A DNA stretch of 64,000 bases from Mobilicoccus sp032056465 (GCF_032056465.1 NZ_DAMBCL010000001.1), one strand, 5' to 3'; numbered from the stretch's first letter, positions 36,601 to 44,187 are shown. The notes: generated by a model from the letters alone, not told the origin. Numbers and translations are program-made.

Positions 36601-36694
36601 CGCCCGCGGCGAGGACCGCGATCGACGTCCCGACGGCGCGCGCGGCGAGGACGCCGAGACGACGCCCGGACGGAGGTGAGAGGGGGCGGGTCAC
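33617..36694 (-). CDS. Giant secreted low-complexity protein with inactive GH26-like domain
   Basis: A 1025-residue protein. Residues 1-45 are a signal peptide or anchor (RLGVLAARAVGTSIAVLAAGVV). Residues 45-750 are Pro/Thr/Ser/Asp/Glu-rich low complexity with short repeats. Residues about 765-1025 resemble the GH26-like domain of the genes at 41196 and 51145: AERHRPADVLVVPLDG, RWREFAAVLRSLP, VDLGTGMNREGTPW, VVFQWTPALGS, DIVGVDATADG, VARWGVHPG. Catalytic acid/base Glu and nucleophile Glu of the paralogs (GWEMN, PEWG) are replaced by G864 and R968, so it is probably a binding pseudo-enzyme. The GTG at 36694 follows GGAGGAG. First gene of a three-gene operon. Confidence 0.8.
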   Translation of the reverse strand: MTRPLSPPSGRRLGVLAARAVGTSIAVLAAGVVTSYAAHAEEPGEPAPENVSTPAPDDVPGTDGQASRGEPDHAGPSSSVPSESGQDGPTSSTPEPAPSHPPHEASSSESAESAPPDSVDTGSNAEPASPSGDDTSRDTGHDTGREAGHDSPQEDPRGGSAPSAGDGVDDEPSDTPRQSAPESAVPEEATPEGATPEAATSEAATSEAATTPRPTTANPTSAPATPTPTAPTPTAAPDTSPGATPRLDDAAPDTVRAAPTDPRPTAVDATPGGGAVAGAPQVSSSPTLPAESSSPAQAASPPEAAAPSDLDSSTADRASSGGSMPLAAGSTPPLGQTASSAGTPSAGTPLETPPHTAEAYRHTVAPGTVPSIVAVAEAHAPELVDGVVDTTSGDSPALENPLAPTSTRGATPMRVRATPGDGRTTAPEPAWTPGAAGTNRQEEPPRPDRSDRGDRGSPSDPTPDARRSRNSTPTRAERTDRAEADRGEADDANTDHANTDDATADRRGRERERAQRDRGVDDLGDEIRAVLGLPPTDRESSRRSDDETAASRRTASSRRGVPSGTSPRSTTPRPGRGESAEGDDHTRRGATSGGSTAGPTTLRDRSTRMENETGRLRGGTEDEPTATATPARTPQDPKPNSTPPTRAPQPRATPPTSRQTSGTPDATETRDAPQTPSTPTPPANTAAPTPTAGPLHMIPAPRVPGLTTPTPRAQDEEDEVSRLVPGPLPPRDYTSVPSAGTDGRTAPTPSAVVPSPRSTRPAVDWPSGIVRDGNGDDLDAERHRPADVLVVPLDGTSWRSLTAASALTPVRSGKARLVLTTPLLPTAGASLQDCASGEYRTRWREFAAVLRSLPNAPIVDLGTGMNREGTPWSGDPRTYAQCWSEVARTVKATAPNVVFQWTPALGSQPGMPGESVLAAWPEHDLVDIVGVDATADGRPWAEQVNGAYGLNYWAAFADDRGRRVAVARWGVHPGATPDRAVNAAYIRNVHDWVARVAAKDALAYEAYTEPADVPPAMAEAYRALF

Positions 36695-36916
36695 GAGGCT
36701 CCTCCGATGGCCGGGAAGGGCGGACGTCGCGACCGTACGGCGGTGTTCGGACGATGTGGGAGGCCACAGGTCGCCCGAAAAGGAGGAAACGGACGCAAAG
36801 GTGTGATGAGCCAACGCATGTCACGATGTGAGATCCGCCGGTGGCGGCGCGGCGTCCCCGCCTCGCCACGGCGCGACGCGTCTCGAACGCCCTGGTGTCC
36901 GAGGGTCGCTCGGGTC

Positions 36917-37675
36917 TCAGAGGTAGTGCCGGAATCGGATGCGAACGGCCTCGCGCGTGGGGTGGTGGTCGCCGTTCTTCACGCGGATCGCGTCGGCGAT
37001 CTGCTGATAGGAGAGCCCGCGTCGATGGGCGTCGCGGACCCCCTCCTTGAGGCGGAGGTCGTTGCCGGTCCGCCGGGCGTGCTCGTCCAGCTCGCTGAGC
37101 CGACGTTGGATCTGTCGCACCATGGGCTCGGAGACGTGCCGAGCCTCCCGTTGCTGCAGCCAACGGTCGATCTGCGTGGCATCCCAGAGGGTCCGCCGCC
37201 CCCACTTGCGGTCGGTCGGCGCCGGCATCTGGTCGCGGCTGGCCATGCCCCGGATGGTCGAGGCGGGGATCGAGGCCTTGCCGGTGATGCGGGCCAGCTC
37301 CTCCGCGATCATCTCCGCGGTGACGTACCCCGGCGGGGGACCGGTGGTCGCGTTCGTGGACGCCTCGCGCGTTCCGCTCTTCCCCGGCCGGCGGGAGGGC
37401 TCCCGTGGCGCCTCGGGGGTCGGAGTCGTCCACGGCGGGGAGGGGGTGGGGTCGCCGTCCGGGACCGCGGGATCGGTCGCCCGGAGGCGCGCGGCGGCGC
37501 TGCGGGCGGCGGTGGAGCGCACGGTCGCGGTCGTCGTCGCTCCGGGCCGCTCGGGGCAAGTGGCGCTCGGTGTCGTGGGCGCGCTCGGTGTCGTGGGTGC
37601 CTCGGGAGCAACGGTCATGGGGGCGGACGCCATCGACGGTGTCGGGGTGGGCAGCGCCCACTCGTGCGTCGCCAT
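36917..37675 (-). CDS. DNA-binding protein with two HTH segments
   Basis: A 252-residue protein. Residues 1-115 are Pro/Thr/Ala-rich and disordered. Residues 118-175 resemble an excisionase/MerR-like winged HTH (YVTAEMIAEELARITGKASIPASTIRGMASRDQMP, GRRTLWDATQIDRWL). A helical linker (SEPMVRQIQRRLSELDEHARRTG) leads to a second HTH (GLSYQQIADAIRVKNGDHHPTREAVRIRFRHYL). It may bind the pseudo-GH26 promoter (222 bases downstream of its stop) or the divergent WhiB promoter; neither is proven. Start ATG 37675. No ParB-type motif was found, though it sits near a ParA-like gene. Confidence 0.65.
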   Translation of the reverse strand: MATHEWALPTPTPSMASAPMTVAPEAPTTPSAPTTPSATCPERPGATTTATVRSTAARSAAARLRATDPAVPDGDPTPSPPWTTPTPEAPREPSRRPGKSGTREASTNATTGPPPGYVTAEMIAEELARITGKASIPASTIRGMASRDQMPAPTDRKWGRRTLWDATQIDRWLQQREARHVSEPMVRQIQRRLSELDEHARRTGNDLRLKEGVRDAHRRGLSYQQIADAIRVKNGDHHPTREAVRIRFRHYL

Positions 37676-37963
37676 GCCCACCTCACTTCGCCGTCTCGAC
37701 GTCGCGGGCCAGCCTAGCGACCCGTGGGCCCACGCCCGCACGGCATGGGTCCGTCCCCGCCCCGGCCCCGCGTCGCCGTGAACGCGGATCGCTAGGTCGA
37801 CGTGGCGGCGTGCTGCGGTGGTGGGCGCCGGCAGGGGCGCGGAACGAGGAGGGGGCGGCGACGGGTGGCGACGGGGGCGCGAGTCGTCCGCCGCGACCCT
37901 CCGGCCATGCGACGACGGTCCCGTCGGCAGGTCGTCGGGACCTCGGCGGAGGGGCCGTCCGGC

Positions 37964-37996
37964 AAGATGAACAATGAGTGAACGAGAAGTGAACGG
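37964..37996 (+). repeat. Three imperfect 11-bp direct repeats (TGAAC core)
   Basis: AAGATGAACAA, TGAGTGAACGA and GAAGTGAACGG follow each other with TGAAC at 37968, 37979 and 37990. Eleven bases is about one helical turn, so the same face is presented three times, as in head-to-tail regulator binding (BldC-like proteins bind direct repeats). The bound protein is unknown. Confidence 0.7.
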
Positions 37997-38152
37997 AGGG
38001 GGCGACTCATCGGTAACCACGAGATGGGAGTCACGTCAACCAACGCCCTGGCCACGCGAATTGGGGTTGCCCTGAATGTGGCGACGCCCTGTCCCGAAGA
38101 TGGACGGTTGTTCAAGGATCAACCATTTCTGCAGGTGAAGCGAGGGTTTGGC

Positions 38153-38182
38153 TTGACGGAGGCAGCGCAGCGTGAACAGACT
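38153..38182 (+). promoter_or_regulatory. Candidate promoter of the WhiB-ATPase operon
   Basis: TTGACG (38153-38158) and CAGACT (38177-38182), 18 bases apart, lie 36 bases before the WhiB GTG. The -10 is imperfect. Confidence 0.4.
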
Positions 38183-38217
38183 CCCCACGTTGTTCGTGAA
38201 GTCTCGAAAGGATCGTC

Positions 38218-38706
38218 GTGACCGTCACGCCCTCGCGACCGCTCGGTCGCCTGTCCCTCCTCGGGACAGATCGTTCCGCCGACTCCGACGCGCCCGTCGC
38301 CTCTTTCGTCGGGGAGGCGGCGTGCGCCTCCGCCCGAGCCCTCGGCATCCCACCGTCGACGTGGACGCCGGAGGTCGAGGCCGAGTCCGTCCCCGTCACG
38401 CTCATGAGGATCTGCGAGACGTGCCCGGTCTGGGCCGTGTGCCTCCGCGAGGCCGTCCGGCTCAACGACGTGGGCTATCGCGCCTCGACGACGACGAGCC
38501 AGCGGCGCCGCATGTTCCCCGAGTTCGCCGTCGACCCGACGATCGACCGCAGTCCGTGCCTGACCCTCGACGTCGACGGCGATCGTCGACCCCGCCACCC
38601 CCGCGGCGAGGGGAGTCTCTCCCGGTACCGCCGCGGCTGCCGGTGCGACGAGTGCCGTGGTCACAACGCCGCCGCCCGCCGCAAGGAGCGCGCTCGGGCG
38701 TCCTGA
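38218..38706 (+). CDS. WhiB-family Fe-S regulator with extra Cys-rich tail
   Basis: A 162-residue protein. Cys 36, 66, 69 and 75 give the C-x29-C-x2-C-x5-C pattern that holds a 4Fe-4S cluster in WhiB proteins (VTLMRICETCPVWAVCLREAV). The following turn, normally G-W/I-W-G-G, reads GYRASTT, an unusual variant, then QRRRMF. Unlike normal short Wbl proteins it continues for about 70 residues and ends with GSLSRYRRGCRCDECRGHN, a Cys-x-Cys-x2-Cys motif that resembles small zinc modules seen in actinobacterial phage and plasmid proteins. The GTG at 38218 follows AAAGGA. It shares an operon with the ATPase 54 bases downstream. Confidence 0.85.
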   Translation: MTVTPSRPLGRLSLLGTDRSADSDAPVASFVGEAACASARALGIPPSTWTPEVEAESVPVTLMRICETCPVWAVCLREAVRLNDVGYRASTTTSQRRRMFPEFAVDPTIDRSPCLTLDVDGDRRPRHPRGEGSLSRYRRGCRCDECRGHNAAARRKERARAS

Positions 38707-38760
38707 GCCCCGCCACCACGACCGCGCGCGACCCGCGGTCGCCCAGCCGAGGAGAGCACC

Positions 38761-39981
38761 GTGACGTCGTCACCACACACCACGGGCAAGCCCGTCAACC
38801 CCCGCCCCGAACCCGACGTCGTCCGGTACACGACCGGGGAACGGCCCTGGCGGCGCGAGAACACGGCCCCCGCGGCGACGCCGGTCCCGGCGGACCCCAC
38901 GACGGAGACCTCCGGGGAGGCGACGCCCGACCCGGCGTCGGTCGCCTCGACTCCCGCCGTCCCCGCAGATCCCGCGCTCGGGGCCCCGACCAAGGCGGAC
39001 CTGACGGCGAGGCCGACGCCGCCTCCCTACCTCGTGGGCGAGCCTCCGGTGCGTCGAGCGGCGACGCCCCCGGTCGGATCGCCGATGGTGCGCCCGCCGA
39101 CGCCGCGGCCCCGCTCGGGGTGGCAGTCCCTCGCGTTCCGGATGACCGGGGGCCGGTGGAATCCCGGCCCCGGAGAGCGGGAGCGGCGCGAACGTGAGCG
39201 CGAGGCGCAGATCGCCACCCAGTTGCGGGGCAAGCACGTCACGGCGTTCTTCTGTCTCAAGGGCGGCATCAGCAAGACCTCGACGACCGCCGCCACGTCG
39301 ATCGCGCTCGCCGACCTGCGCCCCGACCCCGTCTTCGCGATCGACGCCAACCCCGACGCCGGCGACCTCGCGGAGCGCCTCGTCGGCGACAAGCTGTCCG
39401 GCATCGCCGCTCTCGCTCGTGACATCGACTCCATCGACAGCCTCGAGGCACTCGGCCGCTACACCGCGACGCGCGGTCGCCTCACCGTGCTGCCGGGGGA
39501 GCCCAATCCGACCCTCGGCGACTCGCTGTGCGCCGCGGACTTCGACGCCGTCCTCCAGGTCGTCCAGCGCTACTACTCGTTCGTCCAGGTCGACTGCGGG
39601 ACAGGCGTCACCCACCCCCTCATGGAGGGCGTGCTGCGGTACACCGACACCGTCGTCATCCCCGCCGCCTGGTCGGTGACCGGCGCCAAACGTGCCGCCG
39701 AGACCATCGAATGGTTGCGGGGCAACGGATTCACGCACCTCGCCGAGACGTGCATCGTCGTGCTCACGGCCAAGGACATCGTCTCCGGCGCCGTCGACAA
39801 GGACGCCGTGCTCGACTACCTCTCCCGTGCGGGGGACGTCGTCGTCGTCCCCGCCGACCCGCACGTCGCCGACGGCGCGCTCCTCGACTGGGAGAGCCTC
39901 CAGTCCGCCACGCGAGAGGCGTACCTCGACATCGCCGCCGCCATCACCCGCCGCTTCGACTCCCGGCGCAAGGACGCGTGA
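38761..39981 (+). CDS. ParA/MinD-superfamily ATPase (EspI-like), altered P-loop
   Basis: A 406-residue protein. Residues 1-155 are Pro/Ala/Thr-rich and disordered; residues 156-406 are a deviant-Walker-A ATPase: VTAFFCLKGGISKTSTTAA, where the P-loop reads KGG-I-S-K-T (S171 replaces the usual Gly), VFAIDANPDAGDLAERL, VQVDCGTGVTHPLMEGV and RYTDTVVIPAAWSVTGAKRA. A Pro-rich tail before such a domain is typical of EspI/SCO5717-type proteins near type VII secretion loci rather than plasmid ParA. It follows WhiB in one operon. Possible roles are positioning or powering a secretion complex; none is proven. GTG start after GAGGAG. Confidence 0.8.
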   Translation: MTSSPHTTGKPVNPRPEPDVVRYTTGERPWRRENTAPAATPVPADPTTETSGEATPDPASVASTPAVPADPALGAPTKADLTARPTPPPYLVGEPPVRRAATPPVGSPMVRPPTPRPRSGWQSLAFRMTGGRWNPGPGERERREREREAQIATQLRGKHVTAFFCLKGGISKTSTTAATSIALADLRPDPVFAIDANPDAGDLAERLVGDKLSGIAALARDIDSIDSLEALGRYTATRGRLTVLPGEPNPTLGDSLCAADFDAVLQVVQRYYSFVQVDCGTGVTHPLMEGVLRYTDTVVIPAAWSVTGAKRAAETIEWLRGNGFTHLAETCIVVLTAKDIVSGAVDKDAVLDYLSRAGDVVVVPADPHVADGALLDWESLQSATREAYLDIAAAITRRFDSRRKDA

Positions 39982-40118
39982 GCCTCGACTCCCGCGTCAC
40001 CTCCGCGGCCGGGCCCTCCGGCCGCCACCTCGCCGCCTCCCGCGTCGATCCCCGACCGCGTCGACCTCACCGCGACCCGTCCGAGGGGCGATCCCCAGAC
40101 GGAGGCCCTCACTGACGA

Positions 40119-40148
40119 CGGACCCCTTGTCGGCGGGGGCGGGGTCCG
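40119..40148 (+). terminator. Hairpin between ATPase and hydrolase genes
   Basis: CGGACCCC (40119-40126) pairs with GGGGTCCG (40141-40148) around a 14-base G-rich loop. The stem is weaker than others here. It ends 14 bases before the next start, so it may terminate the WhiB-ATPase message. Confidence 0.5.
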
Positions 40149-40162
40149 TGTAGGAACGAGAC

Positions 40163-41113
40163 ATGACGGACGCGGAGCACGCCCTCACCCGTTACACGAC
40201 GTTCGACGTGCCGGTCGACGGAGGTGACCTGCGCGTCGGCCGCTGGGACCCCGAGACCACCGCCCGCGACGGCGCGCCGGTCGTCGTCGCGATCCACGGC
40301 ATCACGGCCCACCATCTCTCCTGGCCGTTCGTCGCGAGGGATCTGGACTGCGGAGAGGTCGCCACGCTGGTCGCCCCCGACCTCCGGGGCCGTGGGCGCT
40401 CGCGTGACCTGCCGCCCGACGTGGGGCTCGCCGCCCACGCCGACGACGTCGCGGCCCTCATCCGTCATCTGGACCTCGCCGACGGCACTCCGGTCATCGT
40501 GCTCGGGCACTCGATGGGCGGATTCGTCGGCCTCGTCCTCGCCCACCGGCACCCCGATCTCGTCGATGCCCTCGTGCTCATCGACGGCGGCCTGCCGTTC
40601 CCGCCGGCCGACCAGGAGTCGACCGCCGCGGGGCTGGAACTCATCAAGCAGCGCCTGCAGACCTCGTTCCCCTCCGCCGAGGCCTACGTCGAGGTGTTTC
40701 GGGCACACCCCGCGTTCGCGCACGACTGGAGCGAGGTCGCCGAGGAGTACGCCCGCTACGACGCCCTGGAGGAGGAGTCGGGGTACCGGTCGAGCGCGGT
40801 GCTCGACGCCGTCGTCGTCGATCAGGGTGACGTCATGGGCGGCGCAGACCACGCGGCCGCGGCCTCGGCGTTGGGGGCGGGCGAGATCGACGTCCCCACC
40901 GTCTTCATGCGCGCGCCGCGGGGGTTCGTCGACGACCCGCCCGGGCTCTACGCCCCCGATACCGTGGCCGGGTTCGCCGCGACCTATCCCTCTGTCGACG
41001 TGCAGGAGGTCGACCGCGTGAACCACTACACCATCGTGATGGGGGAGACCGGCGCGCGCGTCGTCGCCGACACGGTGCGCGACCTCGCGGCCCGCCTCCG
41101 CCTCGCCCACTGA
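40163..41113 (+). CDS. Alpha/beta hydrolase
   Basis: A 316-residue cytoplasmic hydrolase. VVVAIHGITAHHLSWPFVARDLDC forms the oxyanion region, then TLVAPDLRGRGRSRDLP, and the nucleophile elbow is VLGHSMGGFVGLVLAHRHPD with Ser. A lid domain (residues 145-230) follows, then the late strand and catalytic His in VDRVNHYTIVMGE. It lacks a signal peptide. Substrate class cannot be inferred. The ATG at 40163 follows TAGGAA. It lies between the ATPase and the convergent GH26-like gene. Confidence 0.88.
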   Translation: MTDAEHALTRYTTFDVPVDGGDLRVGRWDPETTARDGAPVVVAIHGITAHHLSWPFVARDLDCGEVATLVAPDLRGRGRSRDLPPDVGLAAHADDVAALIRHLDLADGTPVIVLGHSMGGFVGLVLAHRHPDLVDALVLIDGGLPFPPADQESTAAGLELIKQRLQTSFPSAEAYVEVFRAHPAFAHDWSEVAEEYARYDALEEESGYRSSAVLDAVVVDQGDVMGGADHAAAASALGAGEIDVPTVFMRAPRGFVDDPPGLYAPDTVAGFAATYPSVDVQEVDRVNHYTIVMGETGARVVADTVRDLAARLRLAH

Positions 41114-41195
41114 GGGCCACCCCGGCCGCGCGCGTCCCCACCGCACGTCACCGGGGAGGCGCGTCCGGGGTCGGCGTCGTCGACGTCCGGGCCCG

Positions 41196-42236
41196 CTACT
41201 TCGCGGCCCAGTTCTCGAGCTGGGTGAGGTAGGCCTGGCGCGCCTGGGGATTCTGGACGAGGGAGCAACGGCAGTAGTCCTCGCGCTCGTCGAAGTAGGT
41301 GTCGAACGCCATGATGTCGGCGTTCTCGTTCATCCACCCCATGACCCGGTTGATGAACTCGGGGTTGTCACCGCCGGAGTCGGGCGAGCCGGCGATGACC
41401 CCCCACTCCGGCACGGCGAACATCTTGCCGCGGGAGCGGGCGAAGTCGCCCCAGAAGTCCCACCCCCCGGGCTGGGTGCGGTGCTTGTGCCAGGCGCGCT
41501 CGTCGTCGTAGGGCGGGCTCCAGTCGTAGGCGTCGATGCCGATGATGTCGACGACGTCGTCGCCCGGGTAGGCCTTGGTCGCGTCGGCGAGCGAGTTGCC
41601 CTTGCCCTCGTTCGGATTGAACACGATGCGCAGCTGGGGGCCGCCCTTCTTCAGGGCGGTCGAGGCGTGCCGGAACGCCGTCTTGTACTGCTCGACGTTG
41701 TCCTCGGTGACGCGCCAGGGCCAGTTCTCGATGTTCATCTCCCAGCCCGGACGCACGTACGCGGTGGGGTACTTCGACGCGATGAGCCGCCCCATCTGCT
41801 CCCACTTGGCGTCGTCCGCGCCGCTCGCGGCCCGCTCCATCGACCCGTCCTCGGGGAACAGCGGGAGGGCGACGTTGAGGGTGCCGCGATAGCCCGGCGG
41901 GATCGTGTTGTCGGTGAGCCACCACGAGTCGAGGAGGTCCTTCCACGTGTCCCTCGTGGGGGCGATCCCGATGACGTCGACAGGACGCCCGCGCAGGTGT
42001 GCGAACTCCTGCGTCAGGTGTGCCTCGTTGTGGAAGACCCCGCTGTCCCAGGCCAGGCCGCTCTGGGTGCCACGCTTCGGAGTGCCGGGCGGCGGGGTGA
42101 ACGGGGCGCGACTCGTCTGGGTCGCCTGAGGCCCCGAGGGCGCCGGTGTGCTGTCCTCGTCGTCGGCGCAGCCCGCGAGCAGCAGCATCGCGGCGGCCGC
42201 ACACGCGGCGATCGCCCTGGTGGCACGAATGCCCAT
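41196..42236 (-). CDS. GH26-like glycoside hydrolase lipoprotein
   Basis: A 346-residue lipoprotein. The N-terminus has a lipobox, MLLLAGC, so Cys is lipidated and the protein faces outward. A Pro/Thr linker leads to a TIM-barrel domain with GH26-type motifs: RGTLNVALPLFPE, AYVRPGWEMNIENWPWR (acid/base candidate E166), VFNPNEGKGNSL, AYPGDDVVDIIGIDAYDW, FAVPEWGVIAG (nucleophile candidate E277). GH26 enzymes cleave beta-mannans and related glucans. Shared YPGDDVVD-x-IG and PEWG link it to the protein at 51145. The ATG at 42236 is preceded by GGGGGGAA. Substrate unknown. Confidence 0.82.
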   Translation of the reverse strand: MGIRATRAIAACAAAAMLLLAGCADDEDSTPAPSGPQATQTSRAPFTPPPGTPKRGTQSGLAWDSGVFHNEAHLTQEFAHLRGRPVDVIGIAPTRDTWKDLLDSWWLTDNTIPPGYRGTLNVALPLFPEDGSMERAASGADDAKWEQMGRLIASKYPTAYVRPGWEMNIENWPWRVTEDNVEQYKTAFRHASTALKKGGPQLRIVFNPNEGKGNSLADATKAYPGDDVVDIIGIDAYDWSPPYDDERAWHKHRTQPGGWDFWGDFARSRGKMFAVPEWGVIAGSPDSGGDNPEFINRVMGWMNENADIMAFDTYFDEREDYCRCSLVQNPQARQAYLTQLENWAAK

Positions 42237-42575
42237 CGGTTCCCCCCTGTGACTGTCACGCAGCGTCATGGTAGAGGACGGAGGCGTTGCGAGGGGTATC
42301 CACAGGCATCCGCGGGCACGCCCGAGCCCGGGGGCGGAGGTCACGAGTCGGCATCGGTCGATCAAACTTCCTCAGTATCCGTAACGGAGTGCCCGCCGTC
42401 ACCGATCACACGGTCGACACACCCGGGGTGGAGAGCCGCACCGGGGGCGGGCTTCGGCCCGTCCCCGTCGTTGCGAGGCGCGCGGAGAAGCGCGAGCGGC
42501 CCGGCGTCCAGGTGGACGCCGGGCCGGTTCGTGTCCGGGCCCGGGTTCGGCCCGCCGGAGGGGCGTCGGCCCCCT
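42237..42575. other. 339-bp region upstream of the GH26 lipoprotein
   Basis: No gene is seen. It contains a likely promoter area for the minus-strand lipoprotein gene (GATACT-like -10 near 42373) and, at 42497-42526, the terminator of the next gene. CTCAGTATCCGTAACGGAG forms a short palindrome near it. Confidence 0.4.
42497..42526 (-). terminator. 13-14 bp hairpin terminator
   Basis: CGGCCCGGCGTCCA pairs with TGGACGCCGGGCCG around a two- to four-base turn. It lies 50 bases past the stop of the minus-strand gene at 42576. Confidence 0.8.
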
Positions 42576-42983
42576 TCAGGGGCAGACGACGACGTCGACA
42601 TGCTCGGCCGCCGGGGTGCGGGCGATCCGTTCGGCGAGGGCCCGGCGCGCGGTGTCGTCGACGACGAGCAGCACCGCTCGCGCCGCAGGACGCTCGTGGC
42701 GCAGCAGGGCCAGCGTGAACACGGCCTGTGTGAGGCGCACGAGGTCGAGGTGGCCGGGCGTGCTCGCGGTGGGGACCGCCTTGACGAGCACGCTCCCGCC
42801 CTCGTCCGCGCCGTCGACCATGACCCGCGCACCGCTGTCGAGCGTCACCGACGTGGGCGCCAGCGAGATCCCCATCGCCACCGCGTACCGGTGCACCATG
42901 CTGCGCGGGGCCCGGGAGGCGCGCTGCGGGTCGGCGGCGGGGTCGACGGACGTGTCGGGGGCGAGGAGCAGCGGCGAGGGCAC
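42576..42983 (-). CDS. Unknown 135-residue protein
   Basis: A small alpha/beta protein: LAPTSVTLDSGARVMVDGADEGGSVLVKAVPT, then a helix (DLVRLTQAVFTLALLRHE) and a strand RAVLLVVDDTARRALAERIA. The D-x-E-G-spaced K pattern (VDGADEGGSVLVK) is faintly like restriction-endonuclease-fold proteins, but the evidence is thin. The GTG at 42983 is used, though the ribosome site GAGAGGA is 11 bases away. The same strand carries two further unknown genes upstream. No family is recognised. Confidence 0.4.
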   Translation of the reverse strand: MPSPLLLAPDTSVDPAADPQRASRAPRSMVHRYAVAMGISLAPTSVTLDSGARVMVDGADEGGSVLVKAVPTASTPGHLDLVRLTQAVFTLALLRHERPAARAVLLVVDDTARRALAERIARTPAAEHVDVVVCP

Positions 42984-43275
42984 GGGGCTCAGTCCTCTCG
43001 GGTGACGGCTGGTCGTGTGCGGTGGATCCGGTCGGAACGGTGTCGACGGGCGGCGTGCAGGGCCGGCGTCGTCGTCTCATCGGCAGGTGGCCGCCGCATC
43101 CGAGGGTGAACGCGGTGTCGCGTCGTTCCGCGCTGGGCGAATCCCGGTCGGCGCGTGCGGCTCTGCGGCGAGAGCGCCGGCCGGTCTGGGAGGCGCCGTC
43201 AGGACCCGCCGGGGAAGGCCTCGGCCTGCGTTTCGAGGGGGGAAGCAGCGGGTGTGGGGGTGTGGTCCGCCGAGC

Positions 43276-44187
43276 TCAGAGGCCGACGACCGTTCGGGCC
43301 CGGCGGCGGTGGGCCGTGCGATCGTACGGGCGGAACCCACGAGGGAGCAGCGCCGCCGTGCGGTCGACGAGGGCGGCGGCGAGGCGCAGCAGCTCGAGCT
43401 CGGCAGCGGGAGCGGGCACGGCGCGCAACTCCTCCGCCAACTCCGGCAGCAACACCTCGGCGTACCGTCGCGCGGTCGGGCTGAGGTCGGCCGCGACCCG
43501 CAACGTCGCGAGGTCCTCGACGAAGGCGGCGAGGTCGTCGCGGGCGATGTGGGTACCGAGGAACGACGGCGCGCCGGCCGGGGCCGGGTCGAGCAACACC
43601 ATGCCGCACGACGACGGACTCCACGAGGCCGGGACGCGCCCGGTGAGCAGGAGCACGGACTCGGCGATGGCCGCACCCGGGGTGACGCCCGCGACGCCGC
43701 GCAGCGTCTCGGCGAGGGTGCGGGCGGTCGAGGGCGGGACCTGCACGGGGGGAAGGGCCGCCCGGGCCATCGCGAGTCGTCGGGCGAGGCGACGCACGTC
43801 GGCGACGTCGTAGCCGATCGAGCCGGCGGCCTCCCCGATGAGCTCGACGGGATCCCGGGACCACGACACGTCGGGCTCCGGGGTCGGTGGGAGGGCGGCG
43901 AGCACGTCGAGCAGCACGAGACGGCGGCGCTCGCACGGCAGAAGGACACCCGTGTCCCGGATCTGGTGCCGGACGCTCGTGAGGTGGGCGACGATGCGCC
44001 CGTCGGCGGCGCCGAGTCGTCGCAGTTTCTCCGTCATGAGGTGCGCGGGGGCGAGGCAGGCGTCACGCAGCAGGGCGTAGCGGTGGAGCCACGCGGCGAG
44101 CTCGAGTTCGCGATCGTCGAACGTCACCGGACCGACGGGGCGCGGGATGGAACGCCTCTCCGTGCGGTGGGAGTGTTCGATCGACAT
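43276..44187 (-). CDS. Unknown 303-residue helical protein
   Basis: Mainly helical with Leu/Arg/Ala repeats (ELELAAWLHRYALLRDACLAPAHLMTEKLRRLG, VRRLARRLAMARAAL, TARTLAETLRGVAGVT, AEVLLPELAEELRAV). No catalytic motif, signal peptide or membrane helix. The ATG at 44187 follows GGAGG at good spacing. A 28-bp inverted repeat (GGAATTGA/TCAATTCC) lies 70 bases upstream and may be its operator. With the neighbour at 44362 on the same strand it may form a pair of unknown role; the two are similar in size but show no convincing sequence likeness by eye. Confidence 0.5.
   Translation of the reverse strand: MSIEHSHRTERRSIPRPVGPVTFDDRELELAAWLHRYALLRDACLAPAHLMTEKLRRLGAADGRIVAHLTSVRHQIRDTGVLLPCERRRLVLLDVLAALPPTPEPDVSWSRDPVELIGEAAGSIGYDVADVRRLARRLAMARAALPPVQVPPSTARTLAETLRGVAGVTPGAAIAESVLLLTGRVPASWSPSSCGMVLLDPAPAGAPSFLGTHIARDDLAAFVEDLATLRVAADLSPTARRYAEVLLPELAEELRAVPAPAAELELLRLAAALVDRTAALLPRGFRPYDRTAHRRRARTVVGL

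Larger units (their letters stand above)
37676..38217. other. 542-bp regulatory region between HTH protein and WhiB genes
   Basis: No gene is supported. The part from about 37960 to 38217 is noticeably richer in A/T than the rest. It contains three 11-bp-spaced TGAAC repeats (37964-37996) and a promoter-like pair ahead of whiB. This length and composition suggest several regulators meet here. Confidence 0.5.

Noticed and set aside
34575..36806. Long open frames on the + strand opposite the giant protein gene
   Set aside because: They follow from the GC-rich, Pro/Thr/Ser-rich coding sequence on the minus strand. They have no ribosome site, no recognisable domain and low-complexity composition.
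38761..39981. Plasmid partition ParA
   Set aside because: The disordered Pro-rich N-terminus and the variant P-loop fit EspI/SCO5717-type proteins better, and no ParB or centromere repeats were seen. Plasmid origin is not claimed.
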